A stretch of DNA of 64,000 nt from Falsiroseomonas bella (GTDB taxonomy: Bacteria > Pseudomonadota > Alphaproteobacteria > Acetobacterales > Acetobacteraceae): NCBI RefSeq assembly GCF_003173615.1, contig NZ_QGNA01000004.1, positions 558,001-622,000 of the forward strand. Reading direction: 5' to 3'. Numbering within the stretch: the stretch's first letter is position 1; every line of letters begins with the position of its first letter. This document shows positions 50,383 through 59,899 of the stretch, piece after piece. The notes below the pieces were generated by a model that saw only the letters and a program-made list of their open reading frames with translations, did no database searches and was not told where the DNA came from. The translations under genes were made by a program, and so were the position numbers.

Positions 50383-52415
50383 GCGATCCTCCGCGCGATC
50401 AGGGCACCTTCGGGATGCGCCTCGGCCCGCCAGCCGGCGGGCAGGACATGGGTGGCGAAGGCTTCCTCGATGATGGCGGGGCCGGAGACCGGCGCACCGG
50501 GGCGCATCGCCTCCCGCCGCCACACGGGCCAGGCCGCGACGGCGCCCGCGCTCCAGACCTGCCGCGTGCTGGCGGGTGCAGTTGCATCGGGCCAGGGCGG
50601 CGCCGCTTCCTCGGGCTTGTCCAGGCGGCCGATGGCGATGGCGCGCAGCGTCACGATCTCCACCTTCTCGCCTTCCGCTGCGTACGAGAAACGCGCGCGG
50701 TGCTGCGCGTGGAAGCGCGCGAGCAGGGCAGGGAGGTCGGGAGCTTCCGGCCAGGGCACCAGCAGCTCGAAGGCCTGACCGCGATAGCGCAGGTCGGCGG
50801 CGATCTCGACCACGCGCTGTGCTTCCGGCACGCCATCCTCCTCCAGCCGTTGCAGCGCCTCGGTACGCAGCCCGTCCAGCGTGGCCGTGATCTCCGGCAG
50901 CGCCGCATCGCCCGCGAGGAACAGGCGCGACCGCGCGAGGTCCTGCGCCAGGTCGGAGAACAGGATGCCGTAGGCGGAGAGCGTGCCGGGTTCGCGCGGG
51001 AAGACAACCTCCGTCATGCCGAGTTCCTCCGCGACCTCGATGGCGTGCAGCCCGCCCGCACCGCCGAAGGACAGCAGCGCGAACTCGCGGGGATCGAGGC
51101 CCTTCTCGAACAACGAAAGCCGCACGGCGGCCGCGAGCTGCACATTCGTCACGCGCAGGATGCCATCCGCCGCGTCCGGCTGCGTCAGGCCGAGCGGCGC
51201 GCCGATGCGGTTCGCGATCGCTTCGCGCGCGCCCTTGGCATCCAGTTGCATCGCGCCGCCGAGGAAGAAATCCGGGTCGATGCGGCCGAGCGCGACATGC
51301 GCGTCCGTCACCGTCGGCTCCGTGCCGCCGCGACGGTAGCACACCGGGCCGGGCCGCGCGCCGGCGCTGCGCGGGCCTGCCGTCAGCCGACCCGACGGAT
51401 CCACGCTGGCGATGGAGCCGCCGCCGGCGCCGATGGTGCGCATCTCCACCATCGGCAGGCGCACCGGCAGCCGGTCCACCTCGCCCTGCGTCACCAAGCC
51501 GATGCGGTTCTCCTGCACGACGGAGACGTCGAAGCTGGTGCCCCCCATGTCCACCGCGACCAGGTTCGGCCGCTCCAGCCGGCGGGAGATGCGCTCGGCG
51601 GCCAGCGCGCCGCCGGAGGGGCCGGAGAGCAGCAGCCGCGCCGGCTGTTCCGCCGCGCGGCGCAGGCTGCACATGCCGCCATTGGACTGCACGAGGAAGA
51701 TGCGCGGCGCGAAGCCGCCCTCGCCGAGGCGCGATTCCAGCCGGTCGAGGTAGCGCTTCACCACCGGCATCAGCAGTGCGTTCAGCACGGTGGTGGAGAG
51801 GCGTTCGTATTCGCGGATCTCGGGGCTGACCTCGGAGGACAGGGAGACCGGCACGCCGGGCAGGGCACGCACGACGGCATGCCGCAGCGCCCGCTCATGC
51901 GCGGGGTTCGCATAGGCATGCAGCAGGCCGATGGCGACCGCTTCCGGCTGCGCCGCGCGCAGGCGGTCCAGCACGGGGGTGAGATCGCCGAGCGCCTGTT
52001 CCACGCTGCCATCGGCGCGCAGCCGTTCCGGCACGCCGAAGCGCAGCTCGCGCGGGATCAGGCAGGGGAAAGGATCGGGTGCGAGCGCGTAGATCTCGCG
52101 CCGCGCGTGACGCGTGATTTCCAGCACATCCTCGAAGCCCGCCGTGGTCAGCAGCGCGCCGCGCGCCAGCTTCCGCTCCAGCACGGCATTCGTCGCGATG
52201 GTCGTCCCATGCAGCAGCAGGCCGACATCGGACAGCGCGAAGCCGAAGCGCTCCGCCGCTTCGCGCACGCCGGTCAGCAGCCCTTCCGAGGGATCGGCCG
52301 GCGTGGTCGGCGTCTTCCAGGCGAAGACGCGGCCTTGCCGTGCGTCCAGGATCTGCAGGTCCGTGAAGGTGCCGCCGATATCCACGGCGATGCGCACCGG
52401 GCGCGCCTCGCTCAT
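50379..52415 (-). CDS. Hydantoinase A/oxoprolinase family protein (HyuA)
   Basis: 678 residues from MSEARPVRIAVDIGGTFTDL, the ATPase-like N-terminal start of the family; the frame is open 42 bases further but no better start is seen. The second phosphate-binding element is LVAVDMGGTSFDVSVV, and the AELLVSF-type hinge continues to the C-terminal region. It supplies ATP-dependent activation of the lactam in the HyuAB complex. Divergent from the M81 peptidase gene across 106 bases, so one promoter region may serve both. Confidence 0.93.
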   Translation of the reverse strand: MSEARPVRIAVDIGGTFTDLQILDARQGRVFAWKTPTTPADPSEGLLTGVREAAERFGFALSDVGLLLHGTTIATNAVLERKLARGALLTTAGFEDVLEITRHARREIYALAPDPFPCLIPRELRFGVPERLRADGSVEQALGDLTPVLDRLRAAQPEAVAIGLLHAYANPAHERALRHAVVRALPGVPVSLSSEVSPEIREYERLSTTVLNALLMPVVKRYLDRLESRLGEGGFAPRIFLVQSNGGMCSLRRAAEQPARLLLSGPSGGALAAERISRRLERPNLVAVDMGGTSFDVSVVQENRIGLVTQGEVDRLPVRLPMVEMRTIGAGGGSIASVDPSGRLTAGPRSAGARPGPVCYRRGGTEPTVTDAHVALGRIDPDFFLGGAMQLDAKGAREAIANRIGAPLGLTQPDAADGILRVTNVQLAAAVRLSLFEKGLDPREFALLSFGGAGGLHAIEVAEELGMTEVVFPREPGTLSAYGILFSDLAQDLARSRLFLAGDAALPEITATLDGLRTEALQRLEEDGVPEAQRVVEIAADLRYRGQAFELLVPWPEAPDLPALLARFHAQHRARFSYAAEGEKVEIVTLRAIAIGRLDKPEEAAPPWPDATAPASTRQVWSAGAVAAWPVWRREAMRPGAPVSGPAIIEEAFATHVLPAGWRAEAHPEGALIARRIA

Positions 52416-52521
52416 CCCGTCATCCCGCCTCGTGCCATGCATCGCACTTGCCAGCATCGGCCCGGCTTGGCCAGGGGGGCGCCGCCTGGGCTAGGCTGCG
52501 CCGTCACGCCAGAGGAAAGCC

Positions 52522-54015
52522 ATGCGCATCGCGGTCCTGCAGTTCACCCATGAGACGGTGACCTTCCTGCCCAACGACACGACGGAGGCCGATTTCCGCT
52601 ACCCCGGCTCGCCGGCCGCGGGCGAGGCGCTTCTGGCGACCGACCCCAAGGGCTACATGGGCGGCTTCGTGCAGGTCGCGCGCGAATGGCAGGATGTGGA
52701 GCTGGTGGGCATAGAATCCCCGCTCTGGCCCAAGACCGGCACGGGGTCTGGCTGGATCACCAACGAGGCCTTCGAGGTCTTCGTCGGCAGGCAGATCGCG
52801 GAGCTCCAGCGCCTCGGTCCGTTCGACGGCGCCTTCCTGGCGCTGCATGGCGCCGCGGGCGTGCGCGGCGTGCCGCGGCCGGAGGCCGAGGTGGCGCGGC
52901 GCGTGCGTGCGGTGCTCGGGCCCAAGGCGCGCATCGCCGCCACCTTCGACCCGCATGGCAACGAGGATGCGGAGTTCCTGCGCCATGCCGACATGGCATT
53001 CTGCGTGAAGTATTTTCCGCACTACGACATGCATCTGCAGGGCGAGCGCGCCGCGCGCATGCTGGTGCGCGCGATCCGCGGCGACTACCGGCCGGAGACG
53101 GTGACCGTGAAGGTGCCGATCATCGCGCCAACGGTGGTGATGTGGACCGGCGCCTCGCCCTGGTCCGACCTGGTGCAGCGCGCCCTGGTGTGGGAGGCGC
53201 GCGAGCCCGACACCTACGTCAACGTCTTCTTCGGCTTCCCGTGGTGCGACGTGCCGGATGCCGGCATGTGCATCCAGGTCACGACGAACGGCAATCCCGC
53301 GCTGGCGCGCAAGGTCGCGCAGGACATGGCCGACTGGACCTGGCGCCGCCGCGCGGACCTGATCCGCGGCACGAAGCTCTACCGCATGGAGGAGGGCGTG
53401 GCGCTGGCGAAGCAGGCGGTGGCGGAGAAGCGCGCGCCGGTGGTGCTGGCCGACTACAGCGACCGTTCCGGCGCCGCCACCTGGCTGCTGCAAGCGATCA
53501 TCGCCGGCGGTCTCTCGCGCACGCTGGTCGCGACCATCGCGGACGCCGCGGCGGTTCAGGCGCTGGCGCAGGCGAAGCCCGGCGCTCCGGTGGACCTGCA
53601 AGTCGGCGGCCGCCTGGCGGAATCCGACGGTGATCCCGTCCGCATCACCGGCACGGTCCTCGGCATCGGCACGCCGACCACGCCGCGCGCGATGGGCGGC
53701 GGCGACCATTGGGTGATGGTCGGCTTCGGCGAGGGCAATGTGCTGATCCTCAGCCCCTTCCTGGTGCAGATCACGGAGCCGCACGAGCTGTGGAATCTCG
53801 GGCTGAAGCCCACGGATTTCGACGTGATCGCGATCAAGTCCCGCGCGCATTTCCGCCGCGGCTTCGACGACAGCGGCTTCGCGCCGACCATCCTGCTGGT
53901 GGAGCCGGACCAGCCCTTCCTCGGCACCGCCCGGCTGGAGGCGCTGCCCTTCAAGCACTTGCGGCTGGAGGAGTTCTACCCCTACGGCGACCCGCCCGCG
54001 CCCGTCATCGGATGA
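52522..54015 (+). CDS. M81 family metallopeptidase (MlrC-like)
   Basis: 497 residues. The first segment MRIAVLQFTHETVTFLPNDT and the later FDGAFLALHGAAG and ATFDPHGNEDAEFLRHADMA are marks of the family whose best-known member, MlrC, degrades linearised microcystin. The Asp-x-His-x-Asn (DPHGNED) motif is a metal site. An AGAGGAAAG site precedes the ATG. In soil alphaproteobacteria such genes sit with Bug receptors and HyuAB and are thought to break down small peptides or cyclic imides; here exactly that company is present. True substrate unknown. Confidence 0.9.
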   Translation: MRIAVLQFTHETVTFLPNDTTEADFRYPGSPAAGEALLATDPKGYMGGFVQVAREWQDVELVGIESPLWPKTGTGSGWITNEAFEVFVGRQIAELQRLGPFDGAFLALHGAAGVRGVPRPEAEVARRVRAVLGPKARIAATFDPHGNEDAEFLRHADMAFCVKYFPHYDMHLQGERAARMLVRAIRGDYRPETVTVKVPIIAPTVVMWTGASPWSDLVQRALVWEAREPDTYVNVFFGFPWCDVPDAGMCIQVTTNGNPALARKVAQDMADWTWRRRADLIRGTKLYRMEEGVALAKQAVAEKRAPVVLADYSDRSGAATWLLQAIIAGGLSRTLVATIADAAAVQALAQAKPGAPVDLQVGGRLAESDGDPVRITGTVLGIGTPTTPRAMGGGDHWVMVGFGEGNVLILSPFLVQITEPHELWNLGLKPTDFDVIAIKSRAHFRRGFDDSGFAPTILLVEPDQPFLGTARLEALPFKHLRLEEFYPYGDPPAPVIG

Positions 54016-54119
54016 CACTGCGGGTCTGACCGCTGGCGGCACCCGTGAATGGCCGGCCGGCTTGCCGCGGGGCGTCATTGCAATGCTAGGCTCCCTCTCG
54101 GAAACGGGAGGAGGCGGGC

Positions 54120-55097
54120 ATGCAGGGCAGGGCGTTCGGGCGGCGCATCGTGCTGGCGGGGCTGGCCGCGCCGCTGTTGCCAGGTGTCGCGGCGGCGCAG
54201 GAGTTTCCCTCGCGCCCCGTCCGCGCCGTTGTCGGCTTCGCGCCGGGCGGCGGCGTGGATCTCGCCGCGCGCGTCGTCACGCGCCGCATGGGCGAGGCGC
54301 TGCGCCAGTCCGTAGTGGTGGAGAACCGCCCCGGCGCCGGCAGCACCCTCGCCGCCGCAGCGGTCGCGCGCGCCGATGCCGATGGCTACACGCTGATGGT
54401 TGGCGAGACCGGGATGCTCATTGCGCCCGCGCTGTATCGCGAGGTCCGCTACGACCCCGTCGCCTCCTTCGCGCCGGTCGGGCGGATCGCCATCGCCCCG
54501 CTCGGCCTCGCCGTGCCGGCCGGGCTCGGCGTGACGGATCTGCGCGCCGCCATCGCGCGGGCGCAGGCCGCGCCACGGCCCTGGCGCTACGCCACGCCAG
54601 GCGTCGGCACGGTGCAGCATCTGGTCGGCGAGATGCTGCGCGGCACCGCGCCAATGCCGCTGGAGCACGTGCCCTATCGCGGCGGCGCGCCCGCCGTCAC
54701 GGCCGCGATCGCCGGCGAGATCGAGCTGGTCATCGCGAGCCTTCCCTCTCTGCTTCCCGCGGTAGCCGCCGGCGCGCTGCGCCTGCTCGCGGTCACCACC
54801 GCGACGCGGCTGGAGAGCGTGCCCGAGGTGCCCGCGGTGGCCGAGGTGCTGCCCGGCTTCGACGCCGCGCCGGGCATCTTCCTTGTCGCGCCCGCCGGCA
54901 CGCCGGCGCCTGTGCTCGGCACGCTGAACGCGGCGCTCGGCGCGGCGACCACCGATGCCGAGGTGAAGCGCGCGCTGCTGGCAGCGGGGCTGATCGCGGC
55001 CACGCCGGTGGATGCCGCGGCGATGGCACGCGAGATCGCCGCGGAGACGGCGAAGTGGACCGCGGTCGCGCGCGCTTCCGGGGCGCGTCTGGAATGA
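54120..55097 (+). CDS. Tripartite tricarboxylate transporter (Bug/TctC) family binding protein
   Basis: 325 residues with a signal peptide (RIVLAGLAAPLLPGVAAAQ). Canonical Bug marks: FPSRPVRAVVGFAPGGGVDL, AARVVTRRMGEALRQSVVVE, then NRPGAGSTLAAAAVARADADGYTL-type sequence, and EHVPYRGGAPAVTA. The Asp after the first Gly run is the usual ligand-anchoring position. It is a periplasmic receptor for a carboxylate-like ligand without permease genes nearby. The strong GGGAGGAGG site suggests high expression. It lies 104 bases after the M81 gene, in the same direction. Confidence 0.92.
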   Translation: MQGRAFGRRIVLAGLAAPLLPGVAAAQEFPSRPVRAVVGFAPGGGVDLAARVVTRRMGEALRQSVVVENRPGAGSTLAAAAVARADADGYTLMVGETGMLIAPALYREVRYDPVASFAPVGRIAIAPLGLAVPAGLGVTDLRAAIARAQAAPRPWRYATPGVGTVQHLVGEMLRGTAPMPLEHVPYRGGAPAVTAAIAGEIELVIASLPSLLPAVAAGALRLLAVTTATRLESVPEVPAVAEVLPGFDAAPGIFLVAPAGTPAPVLGTLNAALGAATTDAEVKRALLAAGLIAATPVDAAAMAREIAAETAKWTAVARASGARLE

Positions 55098-55164
55098 GCA
55101 CGCCGATGGTTTGCGGCAGCGCGCGAACCATGCCCAGAATGCGAGCGCATTCGTGAGTGGACCC

Positions 55165-57495
55165 ATGCCCGACGACAGCGCCCCGCTTCCCTGCGCGCAA
55201 CTCGCCATCCCCGGCGCCGCGCCGGGCCACACCGCGCATCACACCGATTACATGGCGAGAGAGATCGGGCATGTGACGCTCTCGCCCGCCGCGCCGGTCG
55301 TCGCGGGCAGCTTCGCCAGCCTCGAGATCGTCTTCACCGCCGGGCGCTTCGGCGTGGACGACACAGGCTCGCTACGCATCTGCACGCGCCAGGTCTCCGA
55401 CCTCGCGCGCCCGCAATTCAATGACCCGAAGGCGCCGAACTACGTCACGGCGGAGGCCTCGAACGGCGCGGCGCTGCGGCTGAGCTTCGATCCCAAGCTC
55501 GCCATGCGCCCCTGGAGCCGAACCATCACCATCAGCGTGGAGCGCGGATTCCTCTCGCCGGGCGACACCATCACGGTGCGCCTGGGCGACCGGCGCGGCG
55601 GCTCGCCGGGGCTGCGCATGCAGACCTATTGCGAGGACGAGTTCCGCTTCCTCGTCCTTGCGGACGTGTTCGCCACCTGCAACTGGGCGCTGCTGCCGGA
55701 CCAGCCGAAGATTGCGGTCGTTGCCGGCGATCCCGCCACCTTCCGTGCCGTGCTGCCCACGCGGCGCCGCGCCGGCGAGGCTTTCGCGCTTGGCCTGCGC
55801 GCCGACGATGCCTGGGGCAACCCGTCCGACCGCCTGCGCGGACGATTCTCGCTGCGTGCGCTCGGCGCCGGCATCGAGGGCCTGCCGGCCAGCTTCGACT
55901 GGCCTGAAGGCGCGCGCGCGCATCGCATCGAGGGGCTGCGCATCGCGCGCCCCGGCGAGGTGCGCGTGGAATGGCTGGACGAGACGGGCAAAGTGCTCGC
56001 CGTTTCCAACCCGCTCGACGTGGTGGCCGAGGCGGCGCTGGTGCCGTTCTGGGCGGATCTGCACGGGCAGTCCGGCGAGACGGTCGGCACCAACAGCGCG
56101 CGGCGCCTCGCGGAATACGCGCGCGACTGCGCCTTCGTGGACGCGATGTGCCACCAGGGCAACGACTTCCAGATAACGAAGGATTTCTGGCGCGACCTGA
56201 ACCGGCTGACGGCCGAGTTCGACCGCCCCGGCTGCTTCGTCTTCTTCCCCGGCTATGAGTGGAGCGGCAACACCGCGCTCGGCGGCGACCGCAACGTGAT
56301 CCTGCTGAATGAAGGCGCGACGATCCACCGCTCCTGCCACGCGCTGGTCGAGGATCTGTCGGACGCCGCGAACGACGCACTGGACGTGAAGGCGCTGCAC
56401 GCAATGCTGCGCCGGGAAGGTGCGGTGCTGAGCCAACCGCATGTCGGCGGCCGCTACGCCAACCTGTTCTATGCGCATGACAAGGCGCTGGAGCGCACGG
56501 TGGAGGTGCATTCCGACTGGGGCACCTTCGACTGGCTGCTGGAGGACGCCTTCGCCGTCGGCGCGCGCGTGGGTGTCAGCGCCAATTCGGATGGGCACAA
56601 GGGACGGCAGGGCGCCTCGCATCCCGGCGCGTCGCAATTCGGCTCCTATGGCGGGCTCACCTGCATCCTGGCGGAGGAATTGTCCCGCCCCGCGCTGTTC
56701 CGCGCGCTGAAGCGCCGCCACCACTACGCCACCACCGCCGCGACGCGCGCGCTTGTGGATGTGACGGTCACGCTCGCCGCGCCGGCCGACCTGCATGAGG
56801 ACGACCCCGCACTCGGCGGTTCACCGGTCGGCCGCGCGGCGACCGCGTTGATGGGCGACATCCTGACCGGCGTCATGGATGCGGAGGCGCTGTTCGAAGC
56901 CGAGCTCGCCGCCGCCGCGCCGATCGAGCGGGTGGAGTTGCGCAACCGCACGGAGCTGGTCCAGATCTGGCGCCCTTACGGCTCTGCCGATCTCGGCCGG
57001 CGCATCCGCGTGATCTGGGAAGGATCGGAGTATCGCGGCCGCGGGCGGGAGACGATCTGGAAGGGGCGCGTCGGCATCGAGGGCAACCGCTTCGGCGGAA
57101 CGCGCCCCATCAACCGCTGGAACCTCGACAAGCCCTTGGTCGCCGGCACCGACGGCGTCGCCTTCGAGGCCGTCACCACCGGCGGCTTCGCCGGCATGGA
57201 GACGGTGCTTGAGGATGCAAGCGCCGGCACGCTGATCATCGACACCAACCTGGTCCAGGCGCGCATCCCCGTCGCGGAGATCGGGCTGGAGGACAAGGTC
57301 TTCGAGGCCGGCGGCCTCGGCCGGCGCATCCGCGTCTTCCGCCTGCCCGACGCCAACCCGCATCGCCGCGTGCGCCTCTCGCGCCGTATCGCGCTGCGCG
57401 GCGGCCAGGACAATGCGCTCTATCTGCGCGCCACCTTCGAGGATGGCGCGGTCGCCTGGTCGAGCCCGGTCTATCTGATCCGCGAAGGAGGCTGA
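55165..57495 (+). CDS. DUF3604 domain protein
   Basis: 776 residues from MPDDSAPLPC; a GTG 12 bases upstream is also possible. A beta-rich N-terminal half (about 30-300) precedes the DUF3604 core, which contains FWADLHGQSGETVGTNSARR, CHQGNDFQITKDFWRDLNRL, FFPGYEWSGNTALGG and ANSDGHKGRQGASHPGASQF. The conserved His and Asp residues recall metal-dependent PHP-type hydrolases, but no activity is established. No signal peptide is obvious. Its stop overlaps the next Bug receptor (TGATG), so the two are coupled and the DUF3604 protein probably acts on the same imported compound. Confidence 0.87.
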   Translation: MPDDSAPLPCAQLAIPGAAPGHTAHHTDYMAREIGHVTLSPAAPVVAGSFASLEIVFTAGRFGVDDTGSLRICTRQVSDLARPQFNDPKAPNYVTAEASNGAALRLSFDPKLAMRPWSRTITISVERGFLSPGDTITVRLGDRRGGSPGLRMQTYCEDEFRFLVLADVFATCNWALLPDQPKIAVVAGDPATFRAVLPTRRRAGEAFALGLRADDAWGNPSDRLRGRFSLRALGAGIEGLPASFDWPEGARAHRIEGLRIARPGEVRVEWLDETGKVLAVSNPLDVVAEAALVPFWADLHGQSGETVGTNSARRLAEYARDCAFVDAMCHQGNDFQITKDFWRDLNRLTAEFDRPGCFVFFPGYEWSGNTALGGDRNVILLNEGATIHRSCHALVEDLSDAANDALDVKALHAMLRREGAVLSQPHVGGRYANLFYAHDKALERTVEVHSDWGTFDWLLEDAFAVGARVGVSANSDGHKGRQGASHPGASQFGSYGGLTCILAEELSRPALFRALKRRHHYATTAATRALVDVTVTLAAPADLHEDDPALGGSPVGRAATALMGDILTGVMDAEALFEAELAAAAPIERVELRNRTELVQIWRPYGSADLGRRIRVIWEGSEYRGRGRETIWKGRVGIEGNRFGGTRPINRWNLDKPLVAGTDGVAFEAVTTGGFAGMETVLEDASAGTLIIDTNLVQARIPVAEIGLEDKVFEAGGLGRRIRVFRLPDANPHRRVRLSRRIALRGGQDNALYLRATFEDGAVAWSSPVYLIREGG

Positions 57496-58472
57496 TGATG
57501 CGTCGCCGTTCCCTGCTGCTTGCCGCCGCCGGCACCGCCGCGCTGCCGGCTTCGCTGCGCGCGCAGCCCGCCTGGCCGACGCGCCCCATCACCATGGTCG
57601 CGCCGCTCGCGGCCGGCAGCTCCGTGGACATCGTCGCGCGCACCGTCGCGGATGGCTGGAGCAGCCGGCTCGGCCAGCCGGTGGTGACGGAGAACCGGCC
57701 GGCGGCGAATGGCACGGTGGCACTCGGACAGGTCGCGCGATCGGCGCCGGATGGCTACACGGTGACCATCACCGGGCAGACCTCCATCGCCTTCAACCCG
57801 GTATTGTACCCGCAATTGCCGTATGATCCGCTGCGCGACTTCCAGCCCATCACGCGCATCGTTGCGGTCAGCAACGCGCTGGTCGTGAAGCGGGGCTCGC
57901 CCTTCAACAGCGTCGCCGACATCGTCGCGGCGGGGAAGGCGAACCCCGGCAAGCTCACCTATTCCTCGGGCGGCGTCGGCACCACGCACCACGTCTCCTC
58001 GGCGATGATGGCGCAGATGACCGGCTTCGAGGCAACGCATGTGCCCTATCGCGGCGCGCCGCAGGGCATCCTGGCGGCGCAGACCGGCGAGGTGGATTTC
58101 GCCTTCTTCAACATCTCGACATTGCTGGGGCTGATCCGCTCGGGCGAGTTGCGGGCGCTGGCCGTCACCTCACGCGAGCGGTCTCCCTTCCTGCCGGAGG
58201 TGCCGACGATGCAGGAGGCCGGCGTGGCCGGCTATGAGATGAGCACCTGGATCGGCGTCTCCACCGTCGCACGCACGCCGGCCCCGATCGTGCAGCGCAT
58301 GTACGACGTGACCAAGGCGATGATGGCCGAGGACGCGGTGCGCAAGCGCCTGACGGAGATCGGCTTCGACCTCATCCCGCAGCCGACGCCGGAGGAGATG
58401 GTGGCGATCCACCGCGCCGAGTTCGAGAAATGGGGCCCGATCCTGCGCGCGGCCGGCGTCAAGCGGGACTGA
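57495..58472 (+). CDS. Tripartite tricarboxylate transporter (Bug/TctC) family binding protein
   Basis: 325 residues starting MMRRRSLLLAAAGTAALPAS, a signal peptide with an Arg run. Canonical Bug body: WPTRPITMVAPLAAGSSVDI, SSRLGQPVVTENRPAANGTV, THVPYRGAPQGILAAQTGEV and LPEVPTMQEAGVAGYEM. The family Asp is in SSVDIVAR. Translation is coupled to the DUF3604 gene. It differs clearly from the Bug at 54120, so two ligands may be handled. No TctA/TctB genes are visible. Confidence 0.92.
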   Translation: MMRRRSLLLAAAGTAALPASLRAQPAWPTRPITMVAPLAAGSSVDIVARTVADGWSSRLGQPVVTENRPAANGTVALGQVARSAPDGYTVTITGQTSIAFNPVLYPQLPYDPLRDFQPITRIVAVSNALVVKRGSPFNSVADIVAAGKANPGKLTYSSGGVGTTHHVSSAMMAQMTGFEATHVPYRGAPQGILAAQTGEVDFAFFNISTLLGLIRSGELRALAVTSRERSPFLPEVPTMQEAGVAGYEMSTWIGVSTVARTPAPIVQRMYDVTKAMMAEDAVRKRLTEIGFDLIPQPTPEEMVAIHRAEFEKWGPILRAAGVKRD

Positions 58473-58517
58473 CGGCGAGCGGCAAGGCGGGCCTGATGCG
58501 CTCGGATGCGGAGGCGC

Positions 58518-58591
58518 TGGCTGGGGGACCTGGATTCGAACCAAGGCTGCCGGAGTCAGAATCCGGAGTTCTACCGCTAAACTATCCCCCA
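58518..58591 (-). tRNA. tRNA-Gln (anticodon CTG)
   Basis: 74 bases including an encoded 3' CCA. Acceptor TGGGGGA / TCCCCCA with G73, anticodon stem CCGGA / TCCGG, loop TTCTGAC giving anticodon CTG (58557-58559 on the plus strand), and T-arm with GGTTCGAATCC. The weak U1-A72 pair is a known glutamine identity feature. It lies between a Bug gene and ppx/gppA. Confidence 0.93.
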
Positions 58592-58784
58592 TCGCCGGCG
58601 GGCTCGCCCATCTAACGCGGCGAGGGCGCGGGGGTTACCACAGCGATCCGGGGCAGGCAACAGCATGCCGTTTCACTTGGCGGAAATGCCTTGCCCCGAA
58701 CGCAGCGCCGCCGGATCATGGCGAAGGAAAGCCGCTGCGGGCCGATGCGAGATCATCGGGACGGGGCGGCATCCGGCAACCGCC

Positions 58785-59882
58785 ATGCCTGACGACATCC
58801 CCTCCGCCCCCGCACCGGCACCTTCCCACGCACCAGCCGCCGCCCAGTTCGGGCCGCGGCGGGAGCCGGCGATGCCGACGGCCTATGCCGCGCTCGACCT
58901 CGGTACCAACAATTGCCGGCTGCTCGTCGCCTCGCCCGCCTCCGGCGGCTTCCGGGTCGTGGACAGCTTCAGCCGGATCGTCCGCCTGGGTGAGGGCCTG
59001 GTCAGTTCCGGCCGGCTTTCGGAGGCCGCGATGGATCGCGCCATGGCGGCGCTCGCCGCCTGCGCCGAGAAGCTGCGCCGCCGCCCGGTGCGGGCGCTGC
59101 AGGCCGTCGCGACCGAGGCCTGCCGGCGCGCCGTCAACGGCCCGGCCTTCCTTGCCCGGGTCGAGCGGGAAACCGGGCTCCGCCTGCGCACCATCTCGGC
59201 GCGGGAGGAGGCGGAACTCGCCATGGAATCCTGCGCCCCGCTGATCGAGCCGGGCGACCGCCGCGCGCTGCTGTTCGACATCGGCGGCGGCTCCACCGAG
59301 ATCGCCTGGATCCGCATCCAGCCCCACCGCCCCACGCCGGAACTGATCGGCTATCTCTCCGTGCCGGTCGGCGTGGTCACGCTGTCGGAGCGCTGCGGAC
59401 CGTCCTGCTTCACCGAGGCCGGGTTTCACGCCGTGGTGAACGAGGTGGCCGAGCGGCTCGCCGGCTTCGATTCGGTCCATCGCATCGCGCAGGAGATCCG
59501 CGCCGGCGGGGTTCGGCTGATGGGAACCTCCGGCACGGTCACGACGCTCGCCGGCGTCGCCATGGCGCTGCCGCGCTACCGCCGGCCGCTGGTGGATGGG
59601 CAGACGCTGGATGCCGACCTGGCCGACCAGGCGCTCGGCGACCTGTTCGCGCTCGGCCGGGAGGGGCTGGCCGCGCATCCCTGCGTCGGGCCGGACCGGG
59701 TGGAGTTCGTGCTGCCCGGCTGCGCGGTCTATGCGGCGATCCGCCGGGTCTGGCCGGTGCCGCGCCTGACGGTGGCCGACCGCGGCCTGCGGGAGGGGAT
59801 GCTGCTGCGGCTGATGCGGGCGGACCGCATGGCCATGCGCGGCTACCCGCCGCGCCGCCAGGGCTGGCACGCGCAGGCCTGA
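58785..59882 (+). CDS. Ppx/GppA family exopolyphosphatase/guanosine pentaphosphatase
   Basis: 365 residues from MPDDIPSAPA; MPTAYAALD at 58872 is an alternative that removes a Pro/Ala-rich leader. Actin-like phosphatase fold with AALDLGTNNCRLLVA (phosphate 1), VRALQAVATEACRRAVNG, and ALLFDIGGGSTEIAWIRI (phosphate 2). It hydrolyses polyphosphate or pppGpp. It heads the ppx-rlmE-guaB order found in many alphaproteobacteria; rlmE follows after 17 bases. The C-terminal HD-like domain of long Ppx proteins is absent, as usual in this group. Confidence 0.9.
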   Translation: MPDDIPSAPAPAPSHAPAAAQFGPRREPAMPTAYAALDLGTNNCRLLVASPASGGFRVVDSFSRIVRLGEGLVSSGRLSEAAMDRAMAALAACAEKLRRRPVRALQAVATEACRRAVNGPAFLARVERETGLRLRTISAREEAELAMESCAPLIEPGDRRALLFDIGGGSTEIAWIRIQPHRPTPELIGYLSVPVGVVTLSERCGPSCFTEAGFHAVVNEVAERLAGFDSVHRIAQEIRAGGVRLMGTSGTVTTLAGVAMALPRYRRPLVDGQTLDADLADQALGDLFALGREGLAAHPCVGPDRVEFVLPGCAVYAAIRRVWPVPRLTVADRGLREGMLLRLMRADRMAMRGYPPRRQGWHAQA

Positions 59883-59899
59883 TCGCCGATATCGCGGCG

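Noticed and set aside
52522-54015. Naming the M81 peptidase mlrC
   Set aside because: The family match is clear, but mlrA, mlrB and mlrD are missing and microcystin degradation cannot be claimed.
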